A stretch of DNA of 47,066 bases from Egibacteraceae bacterium (GTDB lineage Bacteria > Actinomycetota > Nitriliruptoria > Euzebyales > Egibacteraceae): positions 1 through 47,066 of the forward strand of contig JBBDQS010000093.1 of assembly GCA_040905805.1 (NCBI GenBank). Direction: 5' to 3'. The translations under genes were made by a program, and so were the position numbers. Within the stretch, counting starts at the first letter, position 1; the number at the start of each line of letters is the position of its first letter. Below are positions 1-7,945 of the stretch, piece by piece. The notes beneath the pieces were generated by a model, which worked only from the letters and a program-made list of their open reading frames with translations, searched no databases and had not been told where the DNA came from.

Positions 1-378
1 GGCACAACATGTGGGGTGAGCGCCCATCCCGCCTGGTTCATTTTGCGACAGCCTGTCGAAGGCTTCGATGGTGGTGTCGATGATGTTGGAGTCGACCGAT
101 TCGCAGTGAGCGAGGACCAACGCGCTCACGGGCCCCAGCCGCTGCTGTACGAAGTCGAAGACTTCGCCGGGAGCGTCGGTGTCCGACAGGTCGGCTTCGA
201 GGGACACAGATCGAGCCCCGGGGTCGTGGAGGTCCTGTTGTCGCTCCACGACTTCGGTGGGGTCACGCTGCCCCACGGCATGCGGGCGTCGTAGCGGCTC
301 CAGTGGGTCGTGGCCAGGTCCCAGCCCTCACTTGCTAACCGCCGGGCGATAGCTGCGCCGATGCCGACTTGATAATCA
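1..378 (-). pseudogene. short-chain dehydrogenase relic (N-terminal part, cut by window edge)
   Basis: Read on the minus strand, the stretch begins with a partial Rossmann nucleotide-binding motif (GIGAAIARRLA) directly preceded by a stop codon, so the normal N-terminus and start are missing. Near 255 the reading frame must shift by one base to continue into a typical SDR middle section (SLEADLSDTDAPGEVFDFV, then ALVLAHCESV and NIIDTTIEAFD). The gene runs off the left edge. The absence of a start plus a frameshift makes this a relic rather than a functional oxidoreductase. The substrate cannot be guessed. Confidence 0.6.
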
Positions 379-743
379 GATGGTTATCCAGTTCTGAGTC
401 GCTCGTCAGGCGTCCTGATCAGTGCTCGGGTCGCGTAGACGCCCGATGCAACGCTGGAGCAGCTCCGTCAGTCGATGCTCGTCGTCTGGGCCGAAACCGC
501 TCACCATGCCCCGCCTCCACGGCGTGAACCCGCTGACGGCACTAGTTCAGCACCCTACCGCTAATTTTCGTTCCGATCCTCGCGATACCCCTACTCAGAC
601 CCCTCACCCTGGTCGTCGCCCACCTCAGCACGGACTCGAGATGGCTGCGGTGCGGCACACCGTCGGGGCGTCGACGCTAGCGTCGCCGGCCGTCCCGGCT
701 GCGAACGTGGTCATCACGAGCGCCATGGCCACCCGGGAAGGGG
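379..743. other. intergenic stretch without recognisable gene
   Basis: I see no coding pattern, RNA gene or convincing terminator between the SDR relic and the response-regulator stop codon. Short open frames here have no family-like sequence. Confidence 0.5.
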
Positions 744-1478
744 TCAGCGATCGCCGACCTGTCGTCCCAGGCCGCCCTCGCGGGCCTTGACGATGGCCTG
801 CGCGCGGTCGGACACCTGCAGCTTGTTGAAGATGCTGGAGACGTGGTTGCTCACCGTCTTGCCGCTGATGTACAGCTTCGACGCGATCGTGGCGTTGTCG
901 AGGCCAGCCGCGATCAGGTGCAGCACCTCACGCTCACGGTCGGTCAGCTCGGTGAACGGGGTCACCGCAAGGTCCTGGGTGTCGGCGCGCTGGAAGAACT
1001 CGGTGAGGCGACGGGCGATCTCCGGGCCGAACCGGGCCTCGCCGGTCGCCGCCGACCGGATCGCGGCCAGCACTTCGTCCTTGTCGGCGCCCTTAAGCAG
1101 GTAGCTGCGCGCCCCGGCGCACATGGCGGCGAACAGCGAGTCGTCGTCCTCAAGCATCGTCAGCATCACCACGTGCACGTCCGGGTGGTCGGCCAGTACC
1201 CGCCGGGTTGCCTCGATGCCGTTCATCTCGGGCATCTGCACGTCCATCAGCACGACGTCGCAGACCACCTCCTCGACGACCGACACGGCCTCGTCGCCGG
1301 TGCCGGCCTGGCCAACCACGGCCGTGTCGGCGGCGGCGTCGAGCAGAGCAGCCAGGCCCTGGCGGAACACGACGTGGTCGTCCACGACCACAACCCGGAT
1401 CGACGGCGAGGAGCTCGCGGACGCGGCCACGTCGCTGGTTCCGGTGGCCGGGTCAGGGCCACGTTCGTCAGTGGCCAC
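744..1478 (-). CDS. NarL/LuxR-family response regulator
   Basis: A 244-residue two-domain response regulator. The N-terminal receiver (about residues 27-145) has the acidic pair DD at 33-34, the phosphoacceptor Asp79 in LMDVQMP, and the late Lys in YLLKG. The C-terminal LuxR-type helix-turn-helix starts at LTDREREVLHLIAAG and includes NATIASKLYISGKTVSNHV (about 178-238). The GTG start at 1478 overlaps the stop of the upstream histidine kinase by 11 bases, so the two are translationally coupled and should form a cognate pair. Longer readings starting upstream are antisense-like low-complexity sequence inside the kinase gene and were not used. It should bind DNA after phosphorylation by the kinase; targets are unknown, although the adjacent membrane protein is a candidate. 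Confidence 0.92.
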   Translation of the reverse strand: MATDERGPDPATGTSDVAASASSSPSIRVVVVDDHVVFRQGLAALLDAAADTAVVGQAGTGDEAVSVVEEVVCDVVLMDVQMPEMNGIEATRRVLADHPDVHVVMLTMLEDDDSLFAAMCAGARSYLLKGADKDEVLAAIRSAATGEARFGPEIARRLTEFFQRADTQDLAVTPFTELTDREREVLHLIAAGLDNATIASKLYISGKTVSNHVSSIFNKLQVSDRAQAIVKAREGGLGRQVGDR

Positions 1479-3645
1479 GGGCCACCTCCGTGTCGCCCGT
1501 GGGCACCGCGTCGTCGGCGATGGACGTGGCGACGGGAAGGGTCGCCTGGACGATTGTGCCACCGTCGGGTGCGTCGGCTGCGGTGAACGTGCCGCCGAGC
1601 TCGTCGGCGCGATCACGCATCGAGTGCATCCCGACGCCGGCCCGGGGCACCACCGGCAGCCCGATACCGTCGTCGACCACGCGAATGTCCAGGACCCGCT
1701 CCCGCACGCTGAGGGTGACGGTGCAGGTCGATGCCTCGGCGTGCCGCACCACGTTGGTCATCGCTTCGCGTGTGATGCGCCACGCGGCCACCTCCACGGC
1801 CGCGGACAGTGCAGGCAGCGGGTCGGGCTCGGCGCGGATGCGCATCGCCATCTTGCCGGAGCCGTCGATCTGGGCGACGTGGGCGACCAGGGCGCCGGCC
1901 AGTCCCAGCTCGTCCAGTGCGGGTGGCCGCAGGTCGTGCACAAGCCGCCGGATGTCGGCCACCAGCTCCTGGGTGTCCGCCTTCAACGACTGCAGCAGGG
2001 CGCGAGCTCGAGCCGGGTCACGGTCGACCTGGTCGGTGGCGGCGTCCAGCGCCAGGGTCTGGGCGGCCAACGACGGACCCAGGCCGTCGTGCAGGTCTCG
2101 GCGGATCCGACGTCGTTCCTCCTCGCGGGCCAGCACCAGCTGCTCGCGGGAGTGTTGCAGATCGGCGGTCAGGCGGGCGGTCGCGGCCACTGCACCGGCC
2201 TGCTTCGCGATGTCGGCAAGCAGCCGGCGATCTGCCAGGCCAAGCGACGCGTTGTCGGAGCGCGGTGCCGCCAGCAGTTGTCCGACCTGCTCGTCGCGAT
2301 GCACCAGCGCCACCGACGCAGGAGCGGCGAGTCCGTCCGCGCTGCCGTGCTCGGCCCGGACCACCTGGCCGTCGCGCTGGTCCAGCTCGACCGCCACCCA
2401 CGGCAGTTTGAGCGAGCGGGCAACCGTGTCCACCACCGCCTGCAGGGTCTCGGTCGGGGTCCCGGCAGCGGTCATCACGTCGCCCACCCGCGACAACACC
2501 GCGTACGGGTCGCCACGCTGGCCGAACATCAGCCGGTTGACCAGGCCCTGCATCCGGCGGCGGGCCGGGTCAAACGCCACGGCCACGAGCCCTGTGGCGG
2601 CGAGCGCCAGCCCGCGGTCGCTCGCGCCGGGGACCAGTGCACCCGCGCCGGCGACCACCGTCACGTACACCGCGATCACGCCGACCGTGAGGAGCCCATA
2701 CACCAGGGTGCGGTTGACCACGCGACCGAGGTCGTAGAGACCACGCTGCAACACGCCCAGCCCGATCGCCACAGGCAGCGCACCGATCGCGACCGCCATG
2801 AGGAGGTCGACGACTGGGACCAGGCCGAGGTCGATCCCGCTCTCGGTCAGCAGCGTGTTGCCGACCCGGATCACCGCGGCGGCGGCCAGCAGCCCGAACG
2901 CGTAGAGCACCCAGTTGATCTGGCGACGGGCCCGCTCGCCGGATCGCCGCCACCGCACGACCATGCTCGACACCCCGACGACCGCCGACGCCAGCGTCAG
3001 GACCACCCACGGCACAGCGATCACGGCCTCCGCCACCGCAAGGGATCCCGGCACTGCCAGGATCCCGGTCGGGTTCATCGGTGGCTCGACCAGCGGGTTG
3101 CCCTCGAAGAAGTTCGAGACCGGACGCTGCACCACCATGAACAGCGGGATGTAGACCACCCACCCGATCACCGTGGCCCGCACGGCACGCCCCCACCCCC
3201 GCGTGACCGGGCGCCCGTCGGGGAACAGCGCGGGCAGCAGCAGGAACCCCAGCAGCCACTGCACCATCCACCAGTCCTGGTACCAGGCGGCCGCCATCGC
3301 CAGCGGCCAGTCGGCCTCGGGCCGGAGCACCCAGGCCAACTCGGTGTACTGCAACGCCAGACCATTCGTGGTACCGACCACCGCCATGGCCAGCAACAAC
3401 CAGCCGTAGCGCACCGCCTCGCCTCGCCGCACCACCAGCGCACCCACCACGGCGAACACCACCATCGCCAGAGAGCTCGATAGGTGGTCCAGGGCCCGGG
3501 TGCCACCCAGACCCACCAAGACCCAGCGCCCCACCTCGCCGGCCAGGACGATGGCAGCCAGCACGATCACCACCGGCAGGCGCCACGGCCGGCCCGGAGC
3601 CGAACCGGCCCGAGCCGGCGTGTGCTCATCCCTGGCAGTCATCAC
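1468..3645 (-). CDS. membrane sensor histidine kinase (HisKA_3 / LiaS-DesK type)
   Basis: A 725-residue kinase. The first about 350 residues contain roughly eight to nine hydrophobic segments (for example VVIVLAAIVLA, MVVFAVVGALVV, LLMAVAIGALPVAIGLGVL, GVIAVYVTVVAGAGALV). A GAF-like linker follows (about 380-480), then a short coiled coil and the HisKA_3 H-box with His519 in RRRIRRDLHDGLG. The ATPase domain has the N-box EAMTNVVRHAEA (627-638), G1 VVDDGIGL (656-663) and GVGMHSMRDRADELGG. This architecture resembles actinobacterial kinases whose sensor is the membrane region itself, so a membrane or envelope signal is likely. It may use the first or second ATG. It overlaps the response-regulator gene downstream and follows a membrane-protein gene on the same strand, suggesting one operon. 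Confidence 0.92.
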   Translation of the reverse strand: MMTARDEHTPARAGSAPGRPWRLPVVIVLAAIVLAGEVGRWVLVGLGGTRALDHLSSSLAMVVFAVVGALVVRRGEAVRYGWLLLAMAVVGTTNGLALQYTELAWVLRPEADWPLAMAAAWYQDWWMVQWLLGFLLLPALFPDGRPVTRGWGRAVRATVIGWVVYIPLFMVVQRPVSNFFEGNPLVEPPMNPTGILAVPGSLAVAEAVIAVPWVVLTLASAVVGVSSMVVRWRRSGERARRQINWVLYAFGLLAAAAVIRVGNTLLTESGIDLGLVPVVDLLMAVAIGALPVAIGLGVLQRGLYDLGRVVNRTLVYGLLTVGVIAVYVTVVAGAGALVPGASDRGLALAATGLVAVAFDPARRRMQGLVNRLMFGQRGDPYAVLSRVGDVMTAAGTPTETLQAVVDTVARSLKLPWVAVELDQRDGQVVRAEHGSADGLAAPASVALVHRDEQVGQLLAAPRSDNASLGLADRRLLADIAKQAGAVAATARLTADLQHSREQLVLAREEERRRIRRDLHDGLGPSLAAQTLALDAATDQVDRDPARARALLQSLKADTQELVADIRRLVHDLRPPALDELGLAGALVAHVAQIDGSGKMAMRIRAEPDPLPALSAAVEVAAWRITREAMTNVVRHAEASTCTVTLSVRERVLDIRVVDDGIGLPVVPRAGVGMHSMRDRADELGGTFTAADAPDGGTIVQATLPVATSIADDAVPTGDTEVARGH

Positions 3646-3742
3646 TGCCCCCTGGCATCGGCTGTCCTACGCCCCACGGGCATGTCATCGTACGTGGCCG
3701 CGGCACGACCGGCGTGTCGGGACGCGCGCCGCCCCCCTGGGT

Positions 3743-4666
3743 TCACGACCCGACCGCCGGCGCCCCTGCGCGTCCACGTCGCACCACGGTCACCAGGAAC
3801 ACCACGCCCCACGCCACCGCCGCGATCGCCCAGATCGTCGACAGCCCCGATGCCGACCCGGGGAACACCAGCGAGTGGGCCCCGAACAGGATCGACGCGA
3901 GGCCGGCCGTCCAGGCCGGCAGGCGCCAGCCATCGTGGTCGCTGGCCCCGAGCAGCGCACAGGCGATCATGACCACGCCCAGCAGCGCAGCGGTAGCCCA
4001 GTGCTCGACCCCGGCATGCGGGTCACCGGCAGCGTCGAGGAACTGCAGACGGGCGTTCGCGAACGCGTAGACCGCCCACGGCACGGCGGCCACGGCCGCC
4101 AGAACCACGAGGTCACGGTCGAACGTCGGACGGCGGAAGAAGTCACGCATACGCGGGTGCAGCGCCGCGAGCACCAGGATCGGGATCGTGACGATGAGGT
4201 CCTCGCTCACCCACGCGGTGAAGGTGCCCGCAAGGCCGAAGACGACCGCCCCCGCGATCGCCACCACCACCGCCTGCAACATCGGCGCCACCCGGCGCCA
4301 CGGCCTGCGCAGCTGCACCAGGATCGGCGGCACGGCGGCCCAGGCCACCAGCCCGATCACCATGAAGTGGCTGCGGTGGATCAGGAGGCCCCCCGGGTAG
4401 TCACCGCCGTCACCGCCGCCCGGCAATCCCGCCACGACGTCGTCCGGCAGCCACATCAGAACCACCTCCAACAACCCGAACACGAAGTAGGCCAGCACGA
4501 ACAGCGCCATCAACGCGCTGAACACCCGGAAGGCGATGCGGTGGCCCTTCGACCAGGTGAGGTCGTCGGCGCCGACTGGGGCCCTGGTGCCCGGTGACGC
4601 CGCCGACCCATCGTCAGGCGCGCCTGGCTCGATTCCGTCGTGTGCTCGTGTCGTGTCATCGCTCAT
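3743..4666 (-). CDS. polytopic membrane protein of unknown function
   Basis: A 307-residue protein with a charged N-terminal tail of about 45 residues and about eight transmembrane segments, including VFSALMALFVLAYFVFGLLEVV, FMVIGLVAWAAVPPILVQL, VVVAIAGAVVFGLAG, LIVTIPILVLAAL, LLGVVMIACALLGA and TIWAIAAVAWGVVFLVTVV. I do not recognise the family. It lies about 100 bases upstream of the histidine kinase on the same strand, so it may be co-transcribed with it and act as an accessory sensor or be a target of the two-component system; this is context inference only. The ATG at 4666 is the only start giving a sensible hydrophilic tail. Confidence 0.75.
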   Translation of the reverse strand: MSDDTTRAHDGIEPGAPDDGSAASPGTRAPVGADDLTWSKGHRIAFRVFSALMALFVLAYFVFGLLEVVLMWLPDDVVAGLPGGGDGGDYPGGLLIHRSHFMVIGLVAWAAVPPILVQLRRPWRRVAPMLQAVVVAIAGAVVFGLAGTFTAWVSEDLIVTIPILVLAALHPRMRDFFRRPTFDRDLVVLAAVAAVPWAVYAFANARLQFLDAAGDPHAGVEHWATAALLGVVMIACALLGASDHDGWRLPAWTAGLASILFGAHSLVFPGSASGLSTIWAIAAVAWGVVFLVTVVRRGRAGAPAVGS

Positions 4667-5438
4667 GGCCCGCTCCCTTTGACGAGTTGCTCACCACCCA
4701 ATCGTGTGGGCACCTCCTTCCCGCCGTCATGGGTGCAGCCCCCCAAACCCGGCCGGGAAATCCGTCGACAGCCAGACATCCACACATGTGCGACGGGCAG
4801 TTGCGTCAAGTCATGCACCTGCCCGTCGGACTCGATCGACGTTGCGGGGTCAAGCTGCTTGCCCCTCAAGCCCTATGGCGTGGGCCCGGCACACACGGTG
4901 GCCAACACCTCGGTATCCGGGTCCTCGTGGGGACCGCACGGTCTCCTCCCCCGTCACCAGGTCCTCCACCCAGCATCCGCTCAGGTTGCCAGGATCCCGC
5001 CGGCACCGCTCGCTCCGCTGCCATCCGGAACGCCGCCGCGTGCCAATGGCCGAAGGGCGGCACTCCACGAACGCGCCAACGGTACTCAGCGTGACATTGG
5101 GGGTTGGTAGAGCGCGAATCGCGACTCCAGTGCGGACACCGGGAGGGGTTCACGTCGCCCCAGCCATCCGAGTCCCACAACGCGGCCCAACATCCGCGCC
5201 GGGAAGCGCGGCAACACGGTCCTTGCCGGGTAGGGTTGAACTCAGGTGCTGCGGTCGGGCATCACGCACCCTAACCGTCGGCTCCCTGCGCGAATCGCAT
5301 GATGGGCGCCGGAACCTACCGGTATCCGCCGCTCCACGGGTCCTGAACGGGACGGTGGCATGATGTGGTCGCCGTCCCGGCCTGGTGTGGCTTCCCCGTG
5401 TGGATCGTGGCAACGTGCGCTGGACAGCGGCCAAGTAG
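4667..5438. other. long non-coding stretch
   Basis: About 770 bases between the divergent membrane-protein gene and a small hypothetical gene. Frames here are low-complexity Arg/Pro/Ser shadows without family resemblance. A TGGTAGAGC string near 5105 resembles a tRNA D-arm, but no complete cloverleaf can be drawn. I see nothing else definable. Confidence 0.5.
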
Positions 5439-5762
5439 ATGGAGCCGACGGTTCAGGAGGTCTTCGTGGCGGTCTTCTGCCAAGTCCGGGTGGCGCGAGG
5501 AACCCAGGAAGACAGCATCAACCTCGAGCAGCGGGTCGAACAGCGGTTGGAAGCGGCTGGTGGACCACCGGAAGGGCTCATCTTTCTGTGCGTCCATCCC
5601 GAGGACGATGGCTTCCGCATCGCCATGGTGTTTCGTTCCATAGAGGCGGCCCACGCGGAGGTTGACGGCCACCTCCGATCGGAGGCCGCTGAGGTGGGCA
5701 TAGAGCTGGGTGAGCTCGCGGTCGATCCCGTCTGGGGCATGGCTCTGCCCGGTGCGTACTGA
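5439..5762 (+). CDS. small hypothetical protein, possible alpha/beta-barrel-like dimeric fold
   Basis: A 107-residue protein with plausible amino-acid composition: strand-like VFVAVFCQVRVARG, an acidic helix NLEQRVEQRLEAAG, a second strand GLIFLCVHPEDDGFRIAMVF, and a helix IEAAHAEVDGHLRSEA followed by ELAVDPVWGMALPG. The beta-alpha-beta-beta pattern is reminiscent of small dimeric barrel (ABM-like) proteins, but I cannot name a family. It stands alone just upstream of the MazEF-like module, whose own operator begins 16 bases after its stop. The start is the first ATG after an in-frame stop. Confidence 0.55.
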   Translation: MEPTVQEVFVAVFCQVRVARGTQEDSINLEQRVEQRLEAAGGPPEGLIFLCVHPEDDGFRIAMVFRSIEAAHAEVDGHLRSEAAEVGIELGELAVDPVWGMALPGAY

Positions 5763-5777
5763 TGCGCGGGCGCGAGT

Positions 5778-5803
5778 CCTTGTAGACGGAATAGTCTACA
5801 AGG
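5778..5803. promoter_or_regulatory. perfect inverted repeat, likely autoregulatory operator of the MazEF-like module
   Basis: Two 10-base arms, CCTTGTAGAC and GTCTACAAGG, are exact reverse complements separated by 6 bases. The site ends 15 bases before the antitoxin ATG and is locally AT-rich, so it probably overlaps the promoter. Ribbon-helix-helix antitoxins bind such palindromes as dimers of dimers and repress their own operon; operator function here is inferred. Confidence 0.7.
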
Positions 5804-5818
5804 GGTACCCTTCCTCCC

Positions 5819-6016
5819 ATGAGCGACACCACGACCGTACGGATCGATCGCAGCACCCACGAGGAACTCCGTCGTCTCGCCAACGAGCGTCACATGACCG
5901 TTGCCCAAGCCGTCGCTCGCGGTGTGCGGCTGCTGCGACAAGAGCAGATGGGCCAGCAGCTCACCGCTCCGCTCACCGACGACGAGGGCGACTGGCTGGA
6001 TGCAAACCTCGGGTGA
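5819..6016 (+). CDS. ribbon-helix-helix antitoxin (MazE-like role)
   Basis: A 65-residue protein with the ribbon-helix-helix pattern: N-terminal strand TTTVRIDRSTHEELRRLAN, then helix RHMTVAQAVARGVRLLRQEQMG, and an acidic C-terminal tail LTDDEGDWLDANLG that would contact the toxin. It overlaps the downstream MazF-like gene by 17 bases, the usual antitoxin-first arrangement. It should neutralise the toxin and repress the operon through the palindrome at 5778-5803. Confidence 0.88.
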   Translation: MSDTTTVRIDRSTHEELRRLANERHMTVAQAVARGVRLLRQEQMGQQLTAPLTDDEGDWLDANLG

Positions 6017-6338
6017 TGTCGTCGAGGTCGACCTCGGCGTTCCGGCGGGCTCCGAAGCCGGCCTGCGTCGACCCGCGGTGGTGATCACCGCTGACCGCGT
6101 CTTGGCGCAAGGCCCCAGCGTTGTGCAAGTCGTGCCACTAACGAGCACTGTGCGCGGCTACGCGAGTGAAGTCACCGTACCCGCGGATCCCGCCAACGGA
6201 CTCGAGGTCGATTCGGCCGCGCAGTGTCAGCACATCCGGGCCATTGCCGCCCAGCGGATCGACCGAACCCTCGGCAACGTCGGACCGGTGATCCTCGCGC
6301 AAGTCCGCGGCACGCTCTCCACGCTGCTCGACCTCTGA
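6000..6338 (+). CDS. mazF: MazF/PemK-family endoribonuclease toxin
   Basis: A 112-residue protein with the PemK/MazF core: GDVVEVDLG at the N-terminus (usually GDVYLVDF), LRRPAVVITADRV, then VVQVVPLTSTVRGYASEVTVPA and the C-terminal ARIDRTLGNVG-like helix region (AQRIDRTLGNVGPVILAQV). Family members cut mRNA at short sequence motifs. The ATG at 6000 sits inside the antitoxin gene, giving a 17-base overlap. The last 201 bases lie opposite the 3' end of a convergent reading frame. Standard length for the family (about 110 residues) and no missing segment. Confidence 0.9.
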   Translation: MQTSGDVVEVDLGVPAGSEAGLRRPAVVITADRVLAQGPSVVQVVPLTSTVRGYASEVTVPADPANGLEVDSAAQCQHIRAIAAQRIDRTLGNVGPVILAQVRGTLSTLLDL

Positions 6339-7028
6339 TGGCACAACGTTGCCGGTGGCGCAGATCCGCTGGCGCTCGTGGTCCTCGAGCTCTAGCCATC
6401 GTCGTCGCGCCGCGGTGGTCGGACCATGCCACCGGAGCGCCCGGTTGCTCCGTCTGTAAGGGCCGCCGCTGAGGACAGCACGCCGCGAGCGTGCCCATCC
6501 CTGGACGATCTGAACCAGTTGGGCAGGCCGTTCGAACCGTTCGAATGTCACATCTCCCGGCGTACCGAGGATCTGGCGACTCACGGGATGGTCGCCATGT
6601 TGAACCCACAGCACGGGGATCGCTGCCTGCAGGACGGCCCAGGCAAACTCCTGACCGACGCCGGCACCCGGTTGCCAGCCGTGCACGATCAGGGCATCAC
6701 TGCGCGTCAGAACCTCAAGGCAGTTCTGCCTGAAGACCTGCTCGGGCGTCAGACCCTGGTGACGGTGAGCGGACGAATGCTCGATGGGCGCATAGGTTTC
6801 TAGCGAGAACCCGAGGCCATCGTAGTCGAGGCTGCTGATGGCCTGTGTGATCGCGTGAAGTTCGCTTTCGAGCAGTCGGGCATCCTCGCCGGACGCTTCG
6901 CTGAGTCGCGTCAAAGCGGAAGCGACGTAGAGGTGGCATGTGCGATCGGTGAACTCGCTCCTCGGAAAGGGATCCGGCGGAAGGTTCCCATCGGGCTCGA
7001 ACAGAGGGGGCTGGTTATCGCTGTTCAT
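6138..7028 (-). CDS. nucleoside 2-deoxyribosyltransferase-like protein, third gene of an RHH-Doc operon
   Basis: The ATG at 7028 overlaps the Doc stop by 4 bases, so this is the third gene of the operon. Residues about 28-170 look like the nucleoside deoxyribosyltransferase/DprA-like Rossmann fold: CHLYVASALTRL near the start, a central helix region, LTRSDALIVHGWQPGAGVGQE with a Gly-rich loop and Glu, then FAWAVLQAAIPVLWVQHGD. The part after about residue 230 (below 6338) is antisense to mazF and has low-information sequence, so the natural C-terminus has probably been lost or altered when the two modules became adjacent. Enzymes of this fold hydrolyse or transfer N-glycosidic bonds, and related folds act as NAD-consuming effectors. 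Substrate and true 3' end are uncertain. Confidence 0.6.
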   Translation of the reverse strand: MNSDNQPPLFEPDGNLPPDPFPRSEFTDRTCHLYVASALTRLSEASGEDARLLESELHAITQAISSLDYDGLGFSLETYAPIEHSSAHRHQGLTPEQVFRQNCLEVLTRSDALIVHGWQPGAGVGQEFAWAVLQAAIPVLWVQHGDHPVSRQILGTPGDVTFERFERPAQLVQIVQGWARSRRAVLSGGPYRRSNRALRWHGPTTAARRRWLELEDHERQRICATGNVVPSEVEQRGERAADLREDHRSDVAEGSVDPLGGNGPDVLTLRGRIDLESVGGIRGYGDFTRVAAHSAR

Positions 7029-7432
7029 GTCGATCCGATCCGGGCACGTACCCACGCGACGAAGTTGTCCAGGGGGAGGTCGCCTGCGGCTACCGCAACC
7101 ATGACCTCCACGGTCTCGTCGCCCTCCGGCCCATCCGTTTCGGGGGCGACCCACGTGCAGTCGTTCCTCGCGGCGAACTCCATCATGCAGAGCAGCGCCG
7201 TGCGCTTGTTCCCGTCAGGCAGCGGATGGTTCGCGACCAGCCGATGGCCAAGAACCGCGACCTTCTGAACGAACTCGGGATAGAACTCGACCTCGCCGAA
7301 GGCCGCCCGCGGAGCGCCGAGGGCAGATTCCGCCAGCGGCAGGTTCACCTGCATGTAGAGGTCTTCGGCCCTGACCTGCAGGGCACCCTCAGCGATCAAC
7401 AGGTAGTCGGCGAGGTCGAGGTAGCGGGTCAC
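7025..7432 (-). CDS. doc: Doc/Fic-family toxin
   Basis: A 135-residue Doc-type protein. The Fic signature is HPLPDGNKRTALLCMMEF (family H-x-F/L-x-D-G-N-K-R), preceded by LAESALGAPRAAFG and followed by ETVEVMVAVAAGDL, the usual C-terminal helix of Doc toxins. Doc phosphorylates EF-Tu; other Fic proteins AMPylate. The GTG start at 7432 overlaps the antitoxin stop in a GTGA arrangement, and its own stop overlaps the next gene's ATG, so three genes are coupled. No residue of the Fic motif is missing. Confidence 0.9.
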   Translation of the reverse strand: MTRYLDLADYLLIAEGALQVRAEDLYMQVNLPLAESALGAPRAAFGEVEFYPEFVQKVAVLGHRLVANHPLPDGNKRTALLCMMEFAARNDCTWVAPETDGPEGDETVEVMVAVAAGDLPLDNFVAWVRARIGST

Positions 7433-7647
7433 TGATCGGCGAGACGTTCCAGGATGCGCCGGTTGTTCTCGAGGTGCTGCTTGAGGCGGCCCTGGAAGTC
7501 CGGGTCGTTCCGGCGCTTCGCCAGCGCCTCGCTGATCGCGTCTCGAACAATCTTGGAAACCGGCACGCCCTCGACTTGCGCGACGGCCTCCAGCTCCTCG
7601 TGCTGGTCGGCGTCCTGGCGGATGGTGGTGACCTTGGTCTCAGGCAT
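7429..7647 (-). CDS. ribbon-helix-helix antitoxin of the Doc module
   Basis: 72 residues starting at ATG 7647, which is preceded by a strong GGAGGGG ribosome-binding site. The RHH strand is KVTTIRQDADQHEELEAVA, followed by VPVSKIVRDAISEALAKRR. The C-terminal part FQGRLKQHLENNRRILERLAD is a charged helix likely to wrap the toxin. A longer upstream reading lacks a ribosome-binding site and was rejected. The gene is divergent from the E2-like relic. Confidence 0.85.
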   Translation of the reverse strand: MPETKVTTIRQDADQHEELEAVAQVEGVPVSKIVRDAISEALAKRRNDPDFQGRLKQHLENNRRILERLADQ

Positions 7648-7712
7648 GTGCCCCTCCTTGGGTGGCGGCTTCGGTAAGCGTATCTCAGCGAAGTCTTGAC
7701 TACACATGATTC

Positions 7713-7733
7713 GTATGCTCTATTCTCGCATAC
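7713..7733. promoter_or_regulatory. inverted repeat between divergent antitoxin and E2-like genes
   Basis: GTATGC and GCATAC flank a 9-base spacer in an AT-rich pocket that also contains TTGACT (7696-7701). It is the natural operator/promoter candidate for the RHH-Doc operon and for the divergent proline-rich/E2-like genes. Function is inferred from position. Confidence 0.45.
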
Positions 7734-7782
7734 AGGTGGGCAGCCGCCCACCGAACCGCGACCGACACAGAAAGGCAAGCCG

Positions 7783-7945
7783 ATGCCACGTCCCGAAACC
7801 CCGCCTGACCACGCGCCGGGCCGACCCGACAAACCCTAGCAAGCCCGACCCGCCCGGGCCCCCGCCTGACCGCCCAGGGCCGCCTCCGGACCGGCCTGGG
7901 CCGCCGGACGCCCCGCGGCCCCCCAAACGCCGGGAGGTCGCGTGA
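7783..7945 (+). pseudogene. proline-rich small ORF, frameshifted
   Basis: ATG at 7783 opens an 18-residue frame (MPRPETPPDHAPGRPDKP) that stops at TAG 7837. A one-base shift continues into a matching proline-rich tail with PPPDRPGPP repeated twice, ending PPKRREVA and a stop that overlaps the likely start of the E2-like gene. The composition and coupling suggest a former small leader protein of the E2 operon. Whether it ever carried out a ubiquitin-like role cannot be told; it has no visible beta-grasp sequence. Confidence 0.4.

Noticed and set aside
1123-3483. Long plus-strand open frame of 786 codons
   Set aside because: It is the antisense shadow of the response-regulator and kinase genes; His/Gln/Arg-rich with no family sequence.
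5100-5165. tRNA-like string (TGGTAGAGC followed by GGTTCACG)
   Set aside because: The acceptor and anticodon stems cannot be paired and the T-loop consensus is missing.
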